Assembly (NCBI GenBank): GCA_963682025.1
Contig: OY821519.1
Span: 12,438,168 to 12,502,167, forward strand
DNA: 64,000 bases
Reading direction: 5' to 3'
Source: Cordilura impudica
Lineage: Eukaryota > Arthropoda > Insecta > Diptera > Scathophagidae
Each line of letters opens with the position of its first letter. The stretch's first letter is position 1. The position numbers and the translations under genes were made by a program. Shown one piece after another: positions 43,527 to 54,708 of this stretch. The notes under the pieces were generated by a model. It did not search any database and was not told the origin of the DNA. It saw nothing but the letters and a program-made list of their open reading frames with translations.

Positions 43527-46500
43527 CACTGTGGCTGAAATTTTGATTTCATTGGCCAAAAGTAAAATTTTTTTTGTCATCGATTTTTAAAATTTTAACG
43601 GCTTTTTGTAGCTAAGATGTCCAGATTAAGGTAGCCAAAAAATTAGGTTAAACTATTGCTAATTGTGGGCGTGGCATGCTGTCAAACTCAACTGTTTTTT
43701 TAATTTCAGAAAAAGGTGATTTTTTTTTTTTGTTGTTTATCAAAAATAAATTGTTACTAGTCGCTAGTTATCATCGATAATGACCTGCGGTCTTTTTTAT
43801 AATGTTGGTAGGATTACAGTCTTTAGTTGTTGTAAGTGGCCACATCTCTACCATTTAAAATTAGGGGCGTTATGAATTATTTATGAAACTACTATATTTT
43901 TCTCAAATTTCAACTTTAGTGGAATAGAACTTCTAGGGAACAAAAGGGAACAAGAAAAGTATATCACCCGGAGAAATGTGAAAGTGTTCTCTTTAACCCC
44001 ATATATACTTTTGCACCAGTGGCTACCCATGGGTAGAACACTTTTTTTCATTTTAAAGAAATTACTCTAAAAAAATTCAAAATACGATAATTTGTTCTAT
44101 TACCATTATATATTTATAAGTCAGAATGTCAATACACAGAGGATATAATCCATTAGTAACCTGCGTTTTTTTTTATTATCATACCTTTTTTATACCTTTT
44201 TATTTTACCTAACGATGCATTAATGCAAGTAGTAGAGAAAGAAGACATAGGTAATTCATTTGTATAGTGGGTTTTTTATATATTATTTTAGGTAGTAATG
44301 CACTATGATGGCTTATGGGAAGGCTTATAAGAAAGCGACATTTGAATACAAACTCAATTGCTCTAATATATTTCAGCAACAACAGTCGCAAATAAAAATA
44401 TTCAAAAAATATGGAGAGCTTCAGTTATAAAAAACTGGCCGAAGAGTATTTTAGAAACAAAAACCAGGAAGATGTTCTTAGTTACGTTAAAATAAAATTA
44501 AACTTAAATTCGTGTAGCACCGATCTACAAGAGCAATTATCTAATTTCGTCAAAGTACTAAAAAAAAACGCTACAAAGAAGTTAGCTACAGTAAACAAAA
44601 TTTTTATATAAAAACTTACTGTCGCTGCAGAAACAGCAAAGCAAGATAAGGCTGAAAGACCACGCTAATCATTGGACAACTGCAGCGATAGATCTAAAAG
44701 GCGGAAACTTAAAGGTGTTAACGATGAAATTAGTTCTACAAATATAAAAGAATCTTTCCTACATCAATTACGATCACAGAACCAATTAACAAAAGTGGAT
44801 ATTATTTAAAAAGTGGTTAAATCTAGTCCAGTGAGAACAAAACGGATTCTTAAAAGTATACCAACTCCGAGCGATGCAAAACAGTTCACAAATGAGGAGG
44901 CATTAGCATTATTTCTGGATTTGGATTTGAAATTAACAAAACAGCAATATATTCAGCTCAGATTGCGTGCGATTGAAAAAGGCTCACATAACCGCTGCTA
45001 AAATGGACTGTTTGCCATCAAAGGATACTATTACAATCACGCCTATTTCGGCAGAGGTACAACCACAATATCTATTTGACCACAGAAACATGGAAACTTA
45101 AAGTAAATTCATTTTCGTAAATGGGCACAGAAACAATACAAACAAGTATTATGTGAAAATATTTCGTACTCAGATATGTTCATGGTATCATTTGTACCAT
45201 TGCGATTGAAAAAGATTTTGGATGATTCAGAGCCTTCGACTAGTACAACGCAAACAATGGATATTTGGAAAAATGAGACACCATCTTCTACGAAATACTG
45301 CAGGCCAATCAAATTTGAATTTAAAAAAAAGAAACTAATGATGCCATTAACAAAGAAGTTAGTAATATCAAGGCCCAAATTGCAACACTACAGCCATTAC
45401 AATTACAGTTAAATGGGCAGCAAATTGAAGTAAGCTACCAATTAGTGCTGACAATGATAGATGGAGAAGTAGATCAGGCTTTGACTAACACGAAGACTGC
45501 ATCCAGCTGCATTATATGCCAAGCAGCATCAAGCCAGTTAAACCAAGTCCCGACAAAATCATTAGATCATACCGCTGCATATGAATTTGGATTATCACCG
45601 CAACATGCAAGAATACGACTTATGGAACACATACTAAAAATCAGGTATGATTTGGATTTCGGGTCTTCAGGATCAAGAGTTAAGAAAAGCAAAAAAAGAA
45701 ACATGTTAAAGATGAATATCGCAAATTTGGATTGATTATAGATCAGCCAAAGCAAGGGTCAGGCAATACACATAATGGCAATACCGCAAGAAGATTCTCT
45801 TCAAATCCTGAAACAGCATCTGAAATAACAGGAGTGGATTTAAACCTTATTTTCAGATTTAAAATAATCCTAGAAGTACTTGTGGCAATGAAGAAATTGA
45901 CTCTAGAAAATTTGGAGATTATGCTAAGGAAACTGCAAAAATATATGCAACCAACTAACTACCCATGGAGAAATATGTCTGCAACAGTTCACAAAATCCT
46001 TTATCATGGAGAAGATGTCATTAAATATCATTTGGTGCCACTTGGAGATCTATCAGAGGAGGCTCAGGAAAAAAGGAATAGGGACTACAGATTTTATAGA
46101 GAACACAATACTAGAAAAATTTCACAAAATTCTATCTAATATTGGCAACGTCAGATCCGTTCATCTCCAGTATTCGAAATCAGTGGAAAGTGGAACATCG
46201 GGATTAAGATGAAGTCAAAAAACTACTAAAGAACAGAAATAACACAGAACAAAATATGGAATATTTGCAATCAATAATTGAGTCAAATTAATAATAATTA
46301 TAATTGCCTTTCATTGTTATTTAAGTACGAAAAACATAGTATTAGTAAAAAATAATAATAAACAGAACCTACCATTGTTACAAATGCAATTAAAATCTAT
46401 TGTAGTTTTTATTTTTAAAATGTTTTTTAAAATTATCAAATTTGACAGCAAAAAATAATAAATTTTTCTGTAGTAATAGCAAGATTTTTAGATAATATTA

Positions 46501-46939
46501 TTAACGTTTTTTTTTTTAATGTAAATAAATATTCTTTGAGTGTAAACAAATTTACAAATTTGACAACAAAAAATTTTTAATTTTTCAGTAATAATAGCAA
46601 AATCTCCAGTTGATTTTACTATTTTTTTTTTTTGTGTAAAAATTTTTATTGAGTGTAACTTATTACAAAAAATGTTTATAATTATTATTAAAATCCAAAT
46701 ATTAAATTTTTTAATAAATAAAAAAAATTAAACACATATTTCACTCTAAAAGTTAAAAAAAAATCAAAGTTCAACTTTGACCTAGAATTCTTTAAAAAGT
46801 CCTCAATCAATTTAAATGTAATTAAAACTGAGTCAAGCTGAACTAAATATCTATCCATTAAAAAAAATTACTTAAATGTTTCGACCGGTTCAAAAGTTAC
46901 AGAATTTTGGCCAATGAAAAACGATTTTCAACCACTGTG
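43527..46939 (+). mobile_element. Transib/RAG1-like DNA transposon
   Basis: 3,413 bp. Left end CACTGTGGCTGAAA...TTTCATTGGCCAAAA; right end, reverse complemented, CACAGTGGTTGAAA...TTTCATTGGCCAAAA. The imperfect inverted repeats are about 40 bp. CACWGTG matches the RAG signal heptamer and resembles the Transib CACWATG start. The base quintets outside are CAACG (left) and CGTCG (right); the right one fits the GC-rich CGNCG target known for Transib, the left is diverged, so the duplication is imperfect. Inside is a broken gene of the RAG1/Transib transposase type. Confidence 0.65.
44411..46140 (+). pseudogene. Transib/RAG1-like transposase, degraded
   Basis: Start ATG at 44411 (MESFSYKKLAEEYF). 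Blocks: TNEEALALFLDLDLKLTKQQ (about 44898-44958), PISAEV (about 45040), YSDMFMVSFVPLRL (about 45170-45212), SSTKYCRPIKFEFKKKK (about 45282-45333), LTMIDGEVDQALT and CIICQA, a CxxC zinc pair (about 45448-45530), GLSPQHARIRLMEHIL (about 45591-45638), GSGNTHNGNTARRFSSNPE (about 45759-45815), NMSATVHKILYHGEDVI and SEEAQEKRNRDYRFYREH (about 45977-46106). The last block aligns by eye with RAG1 around its catalytic Glu. The block that should hold the first catalytic Asp is lost near 45090-45130, and in GNTHNGNTARRF an Asn sits where relatives have Asp, so the enzyme is dead. Several stops and shifts. Confidence 0.62.
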
Positions 46940-46972
46940 CGTCGTTATAAAAATTTAAGACTAACAGAAGTT

Positions 46973-47000
46973 AGGTTGAAAGCACATAATTTAGGCTACC
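46973..47000 (+). repeat. 28-bp direct repeat, right copy
   Basis: Identical to 43480-43507. It starts 33 bp outside the right element end, while the left copy ends 19 bp outside the left end, so it is not a simple target duplication. Confidence 0.9.
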
Positions 47001-47954
47001 ACAATCAATTGCTTCACATTCACTTGCCACAATAGATCTTTCATTAGTAAGGTATTCAAGAACAATCAGCTTAATATTCTTATAAAAAAATTTACGCCTG
47101 TAAGTGAGCAACTGTCAGTCAGCATGTTTAGGCGGTTAAAAATTATTGTTTTTTTAATATTTCCTTTTTATTTCTTTAGTCATATACACATAAAAAGAAG
47201 TGATTGGAATTCGGTTACTAGGAGAAAAATTTAATTACGCAATAAGAATTTAAATTGCATTTCTTAAAAATTTTAGATTGCAATAGACTAACAACATCAG
47301 AAATATATTTCTTTTAAAATGAAAGTACCTTCATTCAATAGCAAAATCAATTCAGTTTTCCGATTTATGTTTTTATACAAATTAAATAAACTAATTTAAT
47401 TGATGCAACTAAATGAAAAGCATTATAAAATCCTTCATCCCTAAATATTGGGGATTACAAGAACTAATTATATTAGAACAACATATTTTAAGTTGAAAAT
47501 GTAAAATCGGTTATTGTAAAAAATTGTTGATTAATATAATAAAATTCATTTTGTATTTAGAATTGTTTTTCGGTTATAAGCTACGAACTACAAACTTTTA
47601 GCCTGTTTTGGTATTTGTAGCCAAAAGTAAAATCAATTCCTCTTGTAAATACTAAATAAGATAGTAAAATGTATAAACCAACTGAATTTTTAATTTATAT
47701 GTCATTTTGGGAGAATCATCATATCTTTGGATAACCCCAAACTTAAGCAGAATACAACATTCTTGGAATCCACAAACAGAGAATGAAGTTGAAAGTGAAA
47801 TTTTATTAATTGTTCAGGTTAAATACAAATATTGGAATAAAAGAAAAAATATTTTTTTTTCTTTTGTTTGACAAAATATTAAGAGTATTTTTCAAAGATA
47901 ACTATTATTATAATGTACCAAGTGCTAGAGTATTAAACTTCTACGCTCCCTCTC
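47001..47954. other. AT-rich sequence; no gene seen
   Basis: May include the missing 3' end/LTR of the copia relic that starts at 47955, but no TG...CA repeat pair was found. Confidence 0.4.
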
Positions 47955-49990
47955 AATTCAGCGATAATATTTTTCGAATTGATACAATTAGCTTAGAACT
48001 TAGGGACTTTGTGAAGATATCTGCAATTTGTTGAGAAGTCGGCACATATTCAATTTTAACAAGTAAAAAAATTATAGTCGGTCTAGATCGACTATACGAT
48101 ACCATATACCATGCGCTTAGAGACCGTATCTCTCAGGCCCAACTAACTGGATATAGAAAATAAGCATAAATCAAATTTGAGTGGGATTTTTATTAATTTG
48201 TTTGGCTGCAGATATGAAAATGTTCATATCGGATGATATATCTATATGGGGACTAGGCCCAAAAATGGACCGATCCTGACCATGTTTGGTAAAGTCTCTT
48301 GTATTTTGCAAAAATATATACAAACAAAATTTGAGAAGAATCAGTGCAATATTTTTGTTTTTTGATAGATTTAAGTGAAGATCGGGAAGCAGCTCTATAT
48401 GGGGCCTATGACTAAGATTTGTCCCATAGGGATCATTTTTGGACTACTGATTAATGGATGTAATAAACACATACAAACCCAATTTGATTAAGATTTATAT
48501 GATAATTGGATCTTATGGCAATTTATGTTGATTTCATAGGGGTCATTTGTATGGGGGCTAGGTCTGAAAATGGACCGATTCTCACCAATTTCAATAGCGT
48601 TCATCCTATGGCCGATAAAAGCTTATATACCAAATATCATTTGCGACCTGCAGTTTGATTACAAGTTTTACATGGACACACAGACGGACGGACGGACGGA
48701 CATCGTTAAATCGAATCAGATAGTGATTCTGATTCGATTGGTATAATAAAAGATGGGTCTAGGTCAAATATTTTTGGTAGTTACAAACAGCAGCACAAGG
48801 TCATTATACCCAAACCACATAGTGGTATAGGGTATAGGGTATAAAAATTCCATTCTGCACATGGTCACGAATAAAGTGAAATCTTAATCTTAAGTCATTC
48901 CTATTCAAAACTTGCATGTCTTCTGATGTTCCTCGTATCCATATTCCATCAGAAACAGCAGTACTTAATGCAACGTACTCTGCCTCACTGGAAGATGTAG
49001 CCATAGATATTTGTTTCTTACTACACCAGAAAACCGGACTGCTAAACACATAATAAATGAACCCAGATGTCGATTTTCTGTCTTGAATACTGGAAGCCCA
49101 GTCAGCATCGACATATCCCACAAGTTTTTCAAGTTGAGTTATTCTGCTGAACACAAGTTTCAATTGAGTAGTTCCTTTTAAACCAATGAACTTCTCCTGG
49201 ATTTTCTCAAATCTCTTCATATATCCAACAGCATAACATAAGTCAGGATGAACGCAAAGCGATATGGATTTTCTATAGTTTCAGCTTCTTCTACAGTTAG
49301 AAATTGAATACCTTTCTCCATTGGTGTGATTGCTGGCTTGCAATCCATTATTCCAAATACTTCAACCATTTTTAAAGTACTTGCTTCTTGACATAACTAC
49401 AAAACACCTTTCTTTTGGTCATATTCCACTGAGGTACCCATGCATAAGTGGACCGCAGTCGGACATTTCAAATATTCTTGATAGCTGAAGTTTTAACGAT
49501 TGTATATCAATTAACTTATGGCCCGCTGTTAACACCACATATAATACTAAATATATGACATCGTCTGCTCTTATTCTGGTATAGAGGCAATAGCCATGTG
49601 ATGATCTCGTGAACCCGAGATTGAGCAATGATAAATTAAATTTGGTGTTCCAACACCGTAGACTTTGTTTAAGTGCATAAAGGCTCTTCTGAAGTTTAAG
49701 TACCATGTTTGGCTTGGCATTCATTCCAGGTGGATCATCCATAAAAATATCATCCTTCAATTCGCCGTTTATAGGAAAGCCATCTTGATATCTAACTGAT
49801 GAATATACATAGCTTTGCTGACACTAACTGCACGGACTATTCGAATAGCAGAGAGCCTCGCAGCAGAAGAGTAAGTTTCTTCATAGTCTATACCAAAAAC
49901 CCTTTAGCCACTAGTCTTGGTTTATAACGGACTGGGTTTCCAAAGGGTCCTCCTTGATTTTATAAAATCCACCTTCTCAAATATAACTCT
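47955..49990 (-). pseudogene. Ty1/copia-type pol relic (RT + RNase H), split by A9
   Basis: Minus strand. RT: YEETYSSAARLSAIRIV, then DDIFMDDPPGMNAKPNMV, LQKSLYALKQSLRCWN (about 49640-49760), HGYCLYTRI, and IYLVLYVVLTAGH where the catalytic YVDD should be, so the active site is lost. A TPMEK-like block lies near 49310. RNase H: GYVDADWASSIQDRKSTSGF, CSKKQISMATSSSEAEYVAL (about 48950-49120), RFHFIRDHVQNGIF. A family A element interrupts at 48842. The tail VKIEYVPTSQQIADIFTKSL resumes at 48059-48000. Frame shifts near 49220 and 49410. No gag, integrase or LTR visible. The 5' side abuts the CR1-like element. Confidence 0.85.
48060..48842 (-). mobile_element. Family A element, copy A9 (full length)
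   Basis: Minus orientation inside the copia RNase H. CAAGTAAAAAAATTATAGTC, hairpin (one mismatch, GGTCTAGATCGACTAT), CGATACCATATACCATGCGC, (GGAC)n at about 48683-48699, ACCACATAGTGGTATAGGGT at the far end, with a TATAGGG duplication. Confidence 0.82.
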
Positions 49991-50009
49991 CTACATTATT
50001 ATCTAAATT

Positions 50010-51598
50010 ATGTACTTACAGTTGAACATGAAAAATTATGCTTTGTTAGCGTTGCCTATATCAAACACTATTACAGTTATGACAACCCATATGGATAGAA
50101 TGTTATTCAGTTCCAAAGATGTAACTTCTAACATGATCCGTGTACTATGTAAACAGCGTCCTGGTATTAAGTTGTATCATATAAACGCTCAGAGTCTTTA
50201 GAAAAAAATTGATGAGCTTCGATATATCTTTAAAAGCTCTGGTGTAGATGTTGCCTGTGTGTCTGAGACGTGATTTAATGAATCTGTTCCTGATTCCATT
50301 ATCGAGTTAAAAGGTTTCAGAATATATCGTTGTGATAGGAAAAGTCCTTGTGGTGGTGTGGCTATATATGTAAAAAAAGGGATTGTTAGTAAAATTTGCT
50401 GCAGCTCTAAGTTTATTGATAGTCCAGGCAATTCCACTGATAATAAAATTGAATATTTATCCGTTGAGGTTGTAGCCGATGATCGTAAATTACATGAAGG
50501 ATCGGTCTACAGACCTAACTGTAGAGTCAGTACAAACTTTTTTAACAAAACAATGGAAACGCTTACCCTTAAATATGACGATGTCATAATATGTGGAGAC
50601 TTTAGTTCCAACATGATCACTGAAAGCCATCTTACTAATGACATGAAGTCGATTGGTTTGTCGCCAACAAATGCTTCAATCCCAACACATTTCACCTCTA
50701 CAACCAACACGCTATTGGATACATTTTTTGTCGGCAATATTGATAAAGTTCTGTTATAGTTATGATCGGCTATCAGCACCTTCCATCTCCAAACATTATT
50801 TAACATGATTTATTTTTTTAGCATTTGATTTTCAATTGCAGTATGTTTGTAATGAGGTTATCTTCCATGATTTCAAGAATATTTATTATAACATTATATC
50901 ATCTGAGCTATCAAATATTGATTGAGACTCTGTTTATTACAAGCCTTCAGTAGATAGTCAGCTGGATTTTTTAGAAAATAACCTGTTGGATGTATTTAGG
51001 AAATCCGTCCCAAACAAAATCGTTAAACGAAAAGCTAAGGAAAAGCCACGGTTCAATGTAGCAATTAAATCAGCAATTGATCGCAGAGATATTGCTTACA
51101 AGCGTTGGAAAACTTTCAAAATTCCCAATTTACATACTGAATATTGTAATGCACGAAGAGATGTGAATAGAATGATAAAAAGTGCGAAATCATTCTATTT
51201 TAATCGTTTTTTTATCAGCTGTTGGATCCAAACAGACTTGGAGAGCTATACATAAAATTGGTGTAGAGAAAGTAAACGAGTCCTTTACAAATCTCCCCAA
51301 TGTTCGTCCGAATAAAAGATTTTATGACCACTGTCCAGCTATTTCTGGTAATTGTTTTAACTTTAACTGTGTAAATCAGTCGGATGTTCTATGTAGTTGC
51401 CTTGCGATTAAATCAACTGCTGTTGGGGTTGCCAATATTCATCGCAAATTTCTGAAAGCTATTATTCCGCTGATATTACCCTATATCACGTACATCTTCA
51501 ATAATATTATCACTAAGAGTGTTTATCCCCAAAATTGGAAATATGCGAAAATCATACCCACCCCGAAACCAAACAACGAATACCGACCAATTGGAATA
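50010..51598 (+). pseudogene. CR1-like endonuclease and RT N-terminal region
   Basis: Endonuclease: YHINAQSL (about 50180), SSGVDVACVSET (about 50235-50270; TGA follows SET where relatives have W), GGVAIYVKKGIV, GSVYRPNCRVS, DVIICGDFSSN (about 50580-50615), PTHFTSTTNTLLDTFFVGNI. The linker includes RFNVAIKSAIDRRDIAYKRW and YCNARRDVNRMIKSAKSFYF. Fingers: NWKYAKIIPTPKPNNEYRPI (about 51535-51592), broken by the transposon just after PIG. Stops near 50200, 50270, 50758 and 51253. Confidence 0.8.
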
Positions 51599-52168
51599 GG
51601 GTAAAAACATATGAAATCAACCAATGAGTTGACCGCACCGATTTCGAATTGGATGAATTTTGGTACGAAGGGAAAGTTAAACATAATAATAGCGTTTGCC
51701 AACTTTCAGTGTCGTAGCTCTCGTATTTTCAGAATTATGGCCATTCCAAGTTGGCAAAAATCAATAAAAATGCACTCAGATACCTTAACACAATTTTTAA
51801 TATCTCGAAAAGTATTCATTGTACGTTAATAATCAAGGGCTCATTTTACAGACTAAAACATGCGCCATTCCAAAAAAAAATTTTTTTCAAATTTTCGATC
51901 AAGGATAATGTAAATAAAAAAGGACTAAAATTTCCAAAGGATATTTCTCGAAAATCAATATTTTTAAAAATTTCAAAAAAATATATGTTAATTCTTATTA
52001 TGTTTTGTACAAGTCTGTCAAATTTCAATGTGGAGTCTTTATTGCATTATGAGTTATTAAGAAAAAAGCAGGCGAAGGTTTATGTATTTCATGAAATGTA
52101 CCAAAATACAAAAAGGTGACAAATTACAAAAAGAAGGACAAATCAAATGTAACGGAACTTTTTCGACT
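51599..52168 (+). repeat. Left long terminal inverted repeat
   Basis: The outer 24 bp are perfect, the next about 110 bp are diverged from the other arm, and the inner 430 bp or so (from TTTGCCAACTTTCAG to AACTTTTTCGACT) are nearly identical to it. The gradient suggests conversion of the inner part or replacement of the outer part in one arm. Confidence 0.88.
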
Positions 52169-52378
52169 TTACAACCTAGACGAAATATTTATTGCCTGTT
52201 CACACAAAAAATTTACAAATATTTTATGACCTGTGGTCGGCTTATTGGCAGTAGCAAATTCAGTCCCTATTTAAAAAACATTTTATGACCCGTAGTTCAC
52301 GCAAATTTTCCAATTCAAGAAAAGCAAGGCGTGTATTTTTTTACCTGTAATCTATTTTTTGTACCAAAAAAAACCAGT

Positions 52379-52416
52379 ATAAATCGTTCAGAGACTGTAA
52401 GTCAAACTTCAGTTGA
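52379..52416 (+). promoter_or_regulatory. Predicted core promoter (TATA + initiator)
   Basis: TATAAAT at 52379-52385 and TTCAGTTG with A at 52412, i.e. a TCAGTT arthropod initiator about 31-33 bp downstream of the TATA box. It lies just inside the left inverted repeat and upstream of the transposase ORF. Confidence 0.5.
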
Positions 52417-52524
52417 ATACTAGATTTCATAAGTGCTAAACGTCAAAGTGTTATAGTGTTAAAGTGACTTGATCGTTTGAAAAAACAAAAAAAAGAGACT
52501 AAATATTTCAATAAATTATAATTA

Positions 52525-54591
52525 TTGTCAATACAAAAAAGTCGTGCACAATTCATTCGGTTGTGGTATTTAAAAAAAAAAAATATCCCATTCCATTCAA
52601 CATTTTGCTGTAATCCTTTTAAAAAATCCGGTCACACTGGGTGCAATAAAAGTTTAAGACAAGTCCAAGAATGGATGCTACAGTATACTAAGGATAAAAA
52701 CATTACGATCTCAAATAAAATTTGTGGGACATGTAGAATAAAATTTTCGCATCTGAAGAAATCTAATAAATCTAATTTGGAAGAAGGTTCAGACATAAAC
52801 GAAAATGTAGATACTTTCGATGACATTGCGTCAGGCACGGAAGAAGATGACATTGCGTCAGGCACGGAAGAAGTTTCTATTTCAAAATTAAACCAATCTT
52901 TACCGTATCTGGAACAATCTCAGATAAAAAAGAAGAAGTTACATCAAAAACGGTACAGAGATGGAAAATTCAGGAAAATAAGTGATTCGATTCAAGACAA
53001 AATTTTCCACGGTTCAGCACAATCAACTTCGCATATGTGCCCACAATCCGAAATAATAGAACAATTAAAAGAAAAGTTTAAAACATTAACAAAAAATAGC
53101 GAGAAAATCCAACTGTTAACAATTTTACCAAAAAGCTGGGCAATACATAAAATTGAGGAAGAATTCCTGGTTACAAACTATATCGCGCGAAAAGTTAAGC
53201 ATACGCCTAACCCAAAACTGGGAAGTCCAATTTCACCAGTGACAAGCAATTTAGTAAAATCCTTCTATGAATCCGATGACGTCAGCAGGTGTATGCCCGG
53301 ACAGAAAGATTTCGTGTCTTTTTTTGAAAATGGTACAAAAGTCAGGAAAAATAAAAGACTTTTGCTTGGAAACTTAAGAGAAATGTACGCCTTATTCAAG
53401 GAACGACATGATGGAATAAAAATAGGTATTTCCAAGTTTTGCCAACTTCGTCCGAGGAATATAATTCTAGCAAATGCGAGTGGATCTCATAACGTGTGTG
53501 TTTGTACAAAGCATCAAAATGTGAAGCTGATGATTGATGCCATAAATTTAAAAAAATTAACTGCTGGTGTTCCGAATTATCAGCTTGAATGTTACAAAGA
53601 TTGTTTGAAACAAATGACATGCATTCCATCTTCTTCAAAGTGTCACCTACGTAAATGTAACAAGTGTCCAGGAATTGAAAATTTAAAAGCAAAACTAAAT
53701 CAATTACTAGAGCAAAATGATATTGATGAAATAACATATAAACAATGGGTAAGTGTAGATAGGGATAATTTGGAGACCATGATTTGCCAAGCCGACGTTT
53801 TTGTGGATTCCCTATGTGAAAAACTTGAAATTCTATTACCTCATTCATTTATTGCAAAACAGCAGGCAGCATATCTGAGCGAAAGAAAATCAAATTTGGA
53901 AGAAAATGAGTATATAGCAGTTTGCGATTTTTCAGAAAATGCTTCTTTTACTATTCAGGATGCAGTCCAGGGATTTCACTGGAACAACTCTCAGGCCACT
54001 TTATACCCAATTGCTATTTATTTTAAATCAGATGGAAAAACACAACATACAAACTTCATAATAATATCTGATTGTCTTGTACACGATTCTGTAGCTGTTC
54101 ACCTGTTCCATCGCCACCTGAATGTATTTTTGAGAAAAAAGTTTAAAACAACCCCGAAGAAAATCACGTATTTTTCAGACGGTAGTGCTGCCCAGTTTAA
54201 AAATAAAAAGAACTTTATCAATTTATGTTATCATATGGAAGATTTTGGATGTAATGCTGAGTGGCATTTTTTTGCAACAAGCCATGGAAAAGGCCCAAGT
54301 GACGGTCTTGGAGGTACCGTAAAGAGAGAGGCACGTCGAGCTAGTTTACAGCGTCCATTACAAGGTCAAATAACTACTCCAAAACAATTATATGAATGGT
54401 GCCTGCAAAATCTTTTGAACTGTAATTTCGAGTTTTTAACTCTAGAAGACCACGAAGAAGAAGCACGGTTCCTTCAAATTCGTTTTAAAGATTTGCGTAC
54501 TATTCCTGGAACTCAAAAGCTGCATTCTATTGAACCTGTAGATAAAAAAAAATTAAAGTCAAGCGATACGCGGCAGATGCAGATTTTTTAA
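52525..54591 (+). CDS. Transposase-like protein of the long-TIR element (intact ORF)
   Basis: 688 codons without a stop, by far the best-kept ORF in the window. The frame opens with TTG (after TAA at 52519); the first in-frame ATG is 52672 (EWM), which would drop a conserved-looking Cys-rich N-terminus (FCCNPFKKSGHTGC, ICGTCRIKF). The true start is therefore a non-ATG codon or a spliced upstream exon (an AAAAAAG acceptor-like site is at 52535-52541). A 27-bp acidic repeat (DDIASGTEE twice, about 52819-52872) follows. Other blocks: NKRLLLGNLREMYALFKERH, KIGISKFCQLRPRNIILANA, SHNVCVCTKHQNVKLM, AVCDFSENASF (D468), QGFHWNNSQATLYPI, FSDGSAAQFKNKKNF (D552), WHFFATSHGKGPSDGLGGTV (D593), with E602 in KREARR. 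Spaced acidic residues suggest an RNase H-fold DDE enzyme. Proteins of this type are multicopy in insects. AATAAA signals follow at about 54607. Confidence 0.78.
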   Translation: MSIQKSRAQFIRLWYLKKKNIPFHSTFCCNPFKKSGHTGCNKSLRQVQEWMLQYTKDKNITISNKICGTCRIKFSHLKKSNKSNLEEGSDINENVDTFDDIASGTEEDDIASGTEEVSISKLNQSLPYLEQSQIKKKKLHQKRYRDGKFRKISDSIQDKIFHGSAQSTSHMCPQSEIIEQLKEKFKTLTKNSEKIQLLTILPKSWAIHKIEEEFLVTNYIARKVKHTPNPKLGSPISPVTSNLVKSFYESDDVSRCMPGQKDFVSFFENGTKVRKNKRLLLGNLREMYALFKERHDGIKIGISKFCQLRPRNIILANASGSHNVCVCTKHQNVKLMIDAINLKKLTAGVPNYQLECYKDCLKQMTCIPSSSKCHLRKCNKCPGIENLKAKLNQLLEQNDIDEITYKQWVSVDRDNLETMICQADVFVDSLCEKLEILLPHSFIAKQQAAYLSERKSNLEENEYIAVCDFSENASFTIQDAVQGFHWNNSQATLYPIAIYFKSDGKTQHTNFIIISDCLVHDSVAVHLFHRHLNVFLRKKFKTTPKKITYFSDGSAAQFKNKKNFINLCYHMEDFGCNAEWHFFATSHGKGPSDGLGGTVKREARRASLQRPLQGQITTPKQLYEWCLQNLLNCNFEFLTLEDHEEEARFLQIRFKDLRTIPGTQKLHSIEPVDKKKLKSSDTRQMQIF

Positions 54592-54708
54592 TTGAAATCC
54601 TTCAGAAATAAATAAATATGCTGTAATAAAGTGTTTAATAATGATAATACATTATGTTGTACTTTTTATTAAAGGTTTAGCAATGGAGAAAAAGAGTTTA
54701 AGCAAAGA

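Noticed and set aside
43480..47000. 28-bp direct repeat as the target-site duplication of the Transib-like element
   Set aside because: The distances to the two element ends differ (19 and 33 bp) and the inverted termini lie inside, so it cannot be the duplication.
47810..48034. 74-codon plus frame
   Set aside because: It is antisense to the copia RNase H tail (SQQIADIFTKSL on the minus strand).
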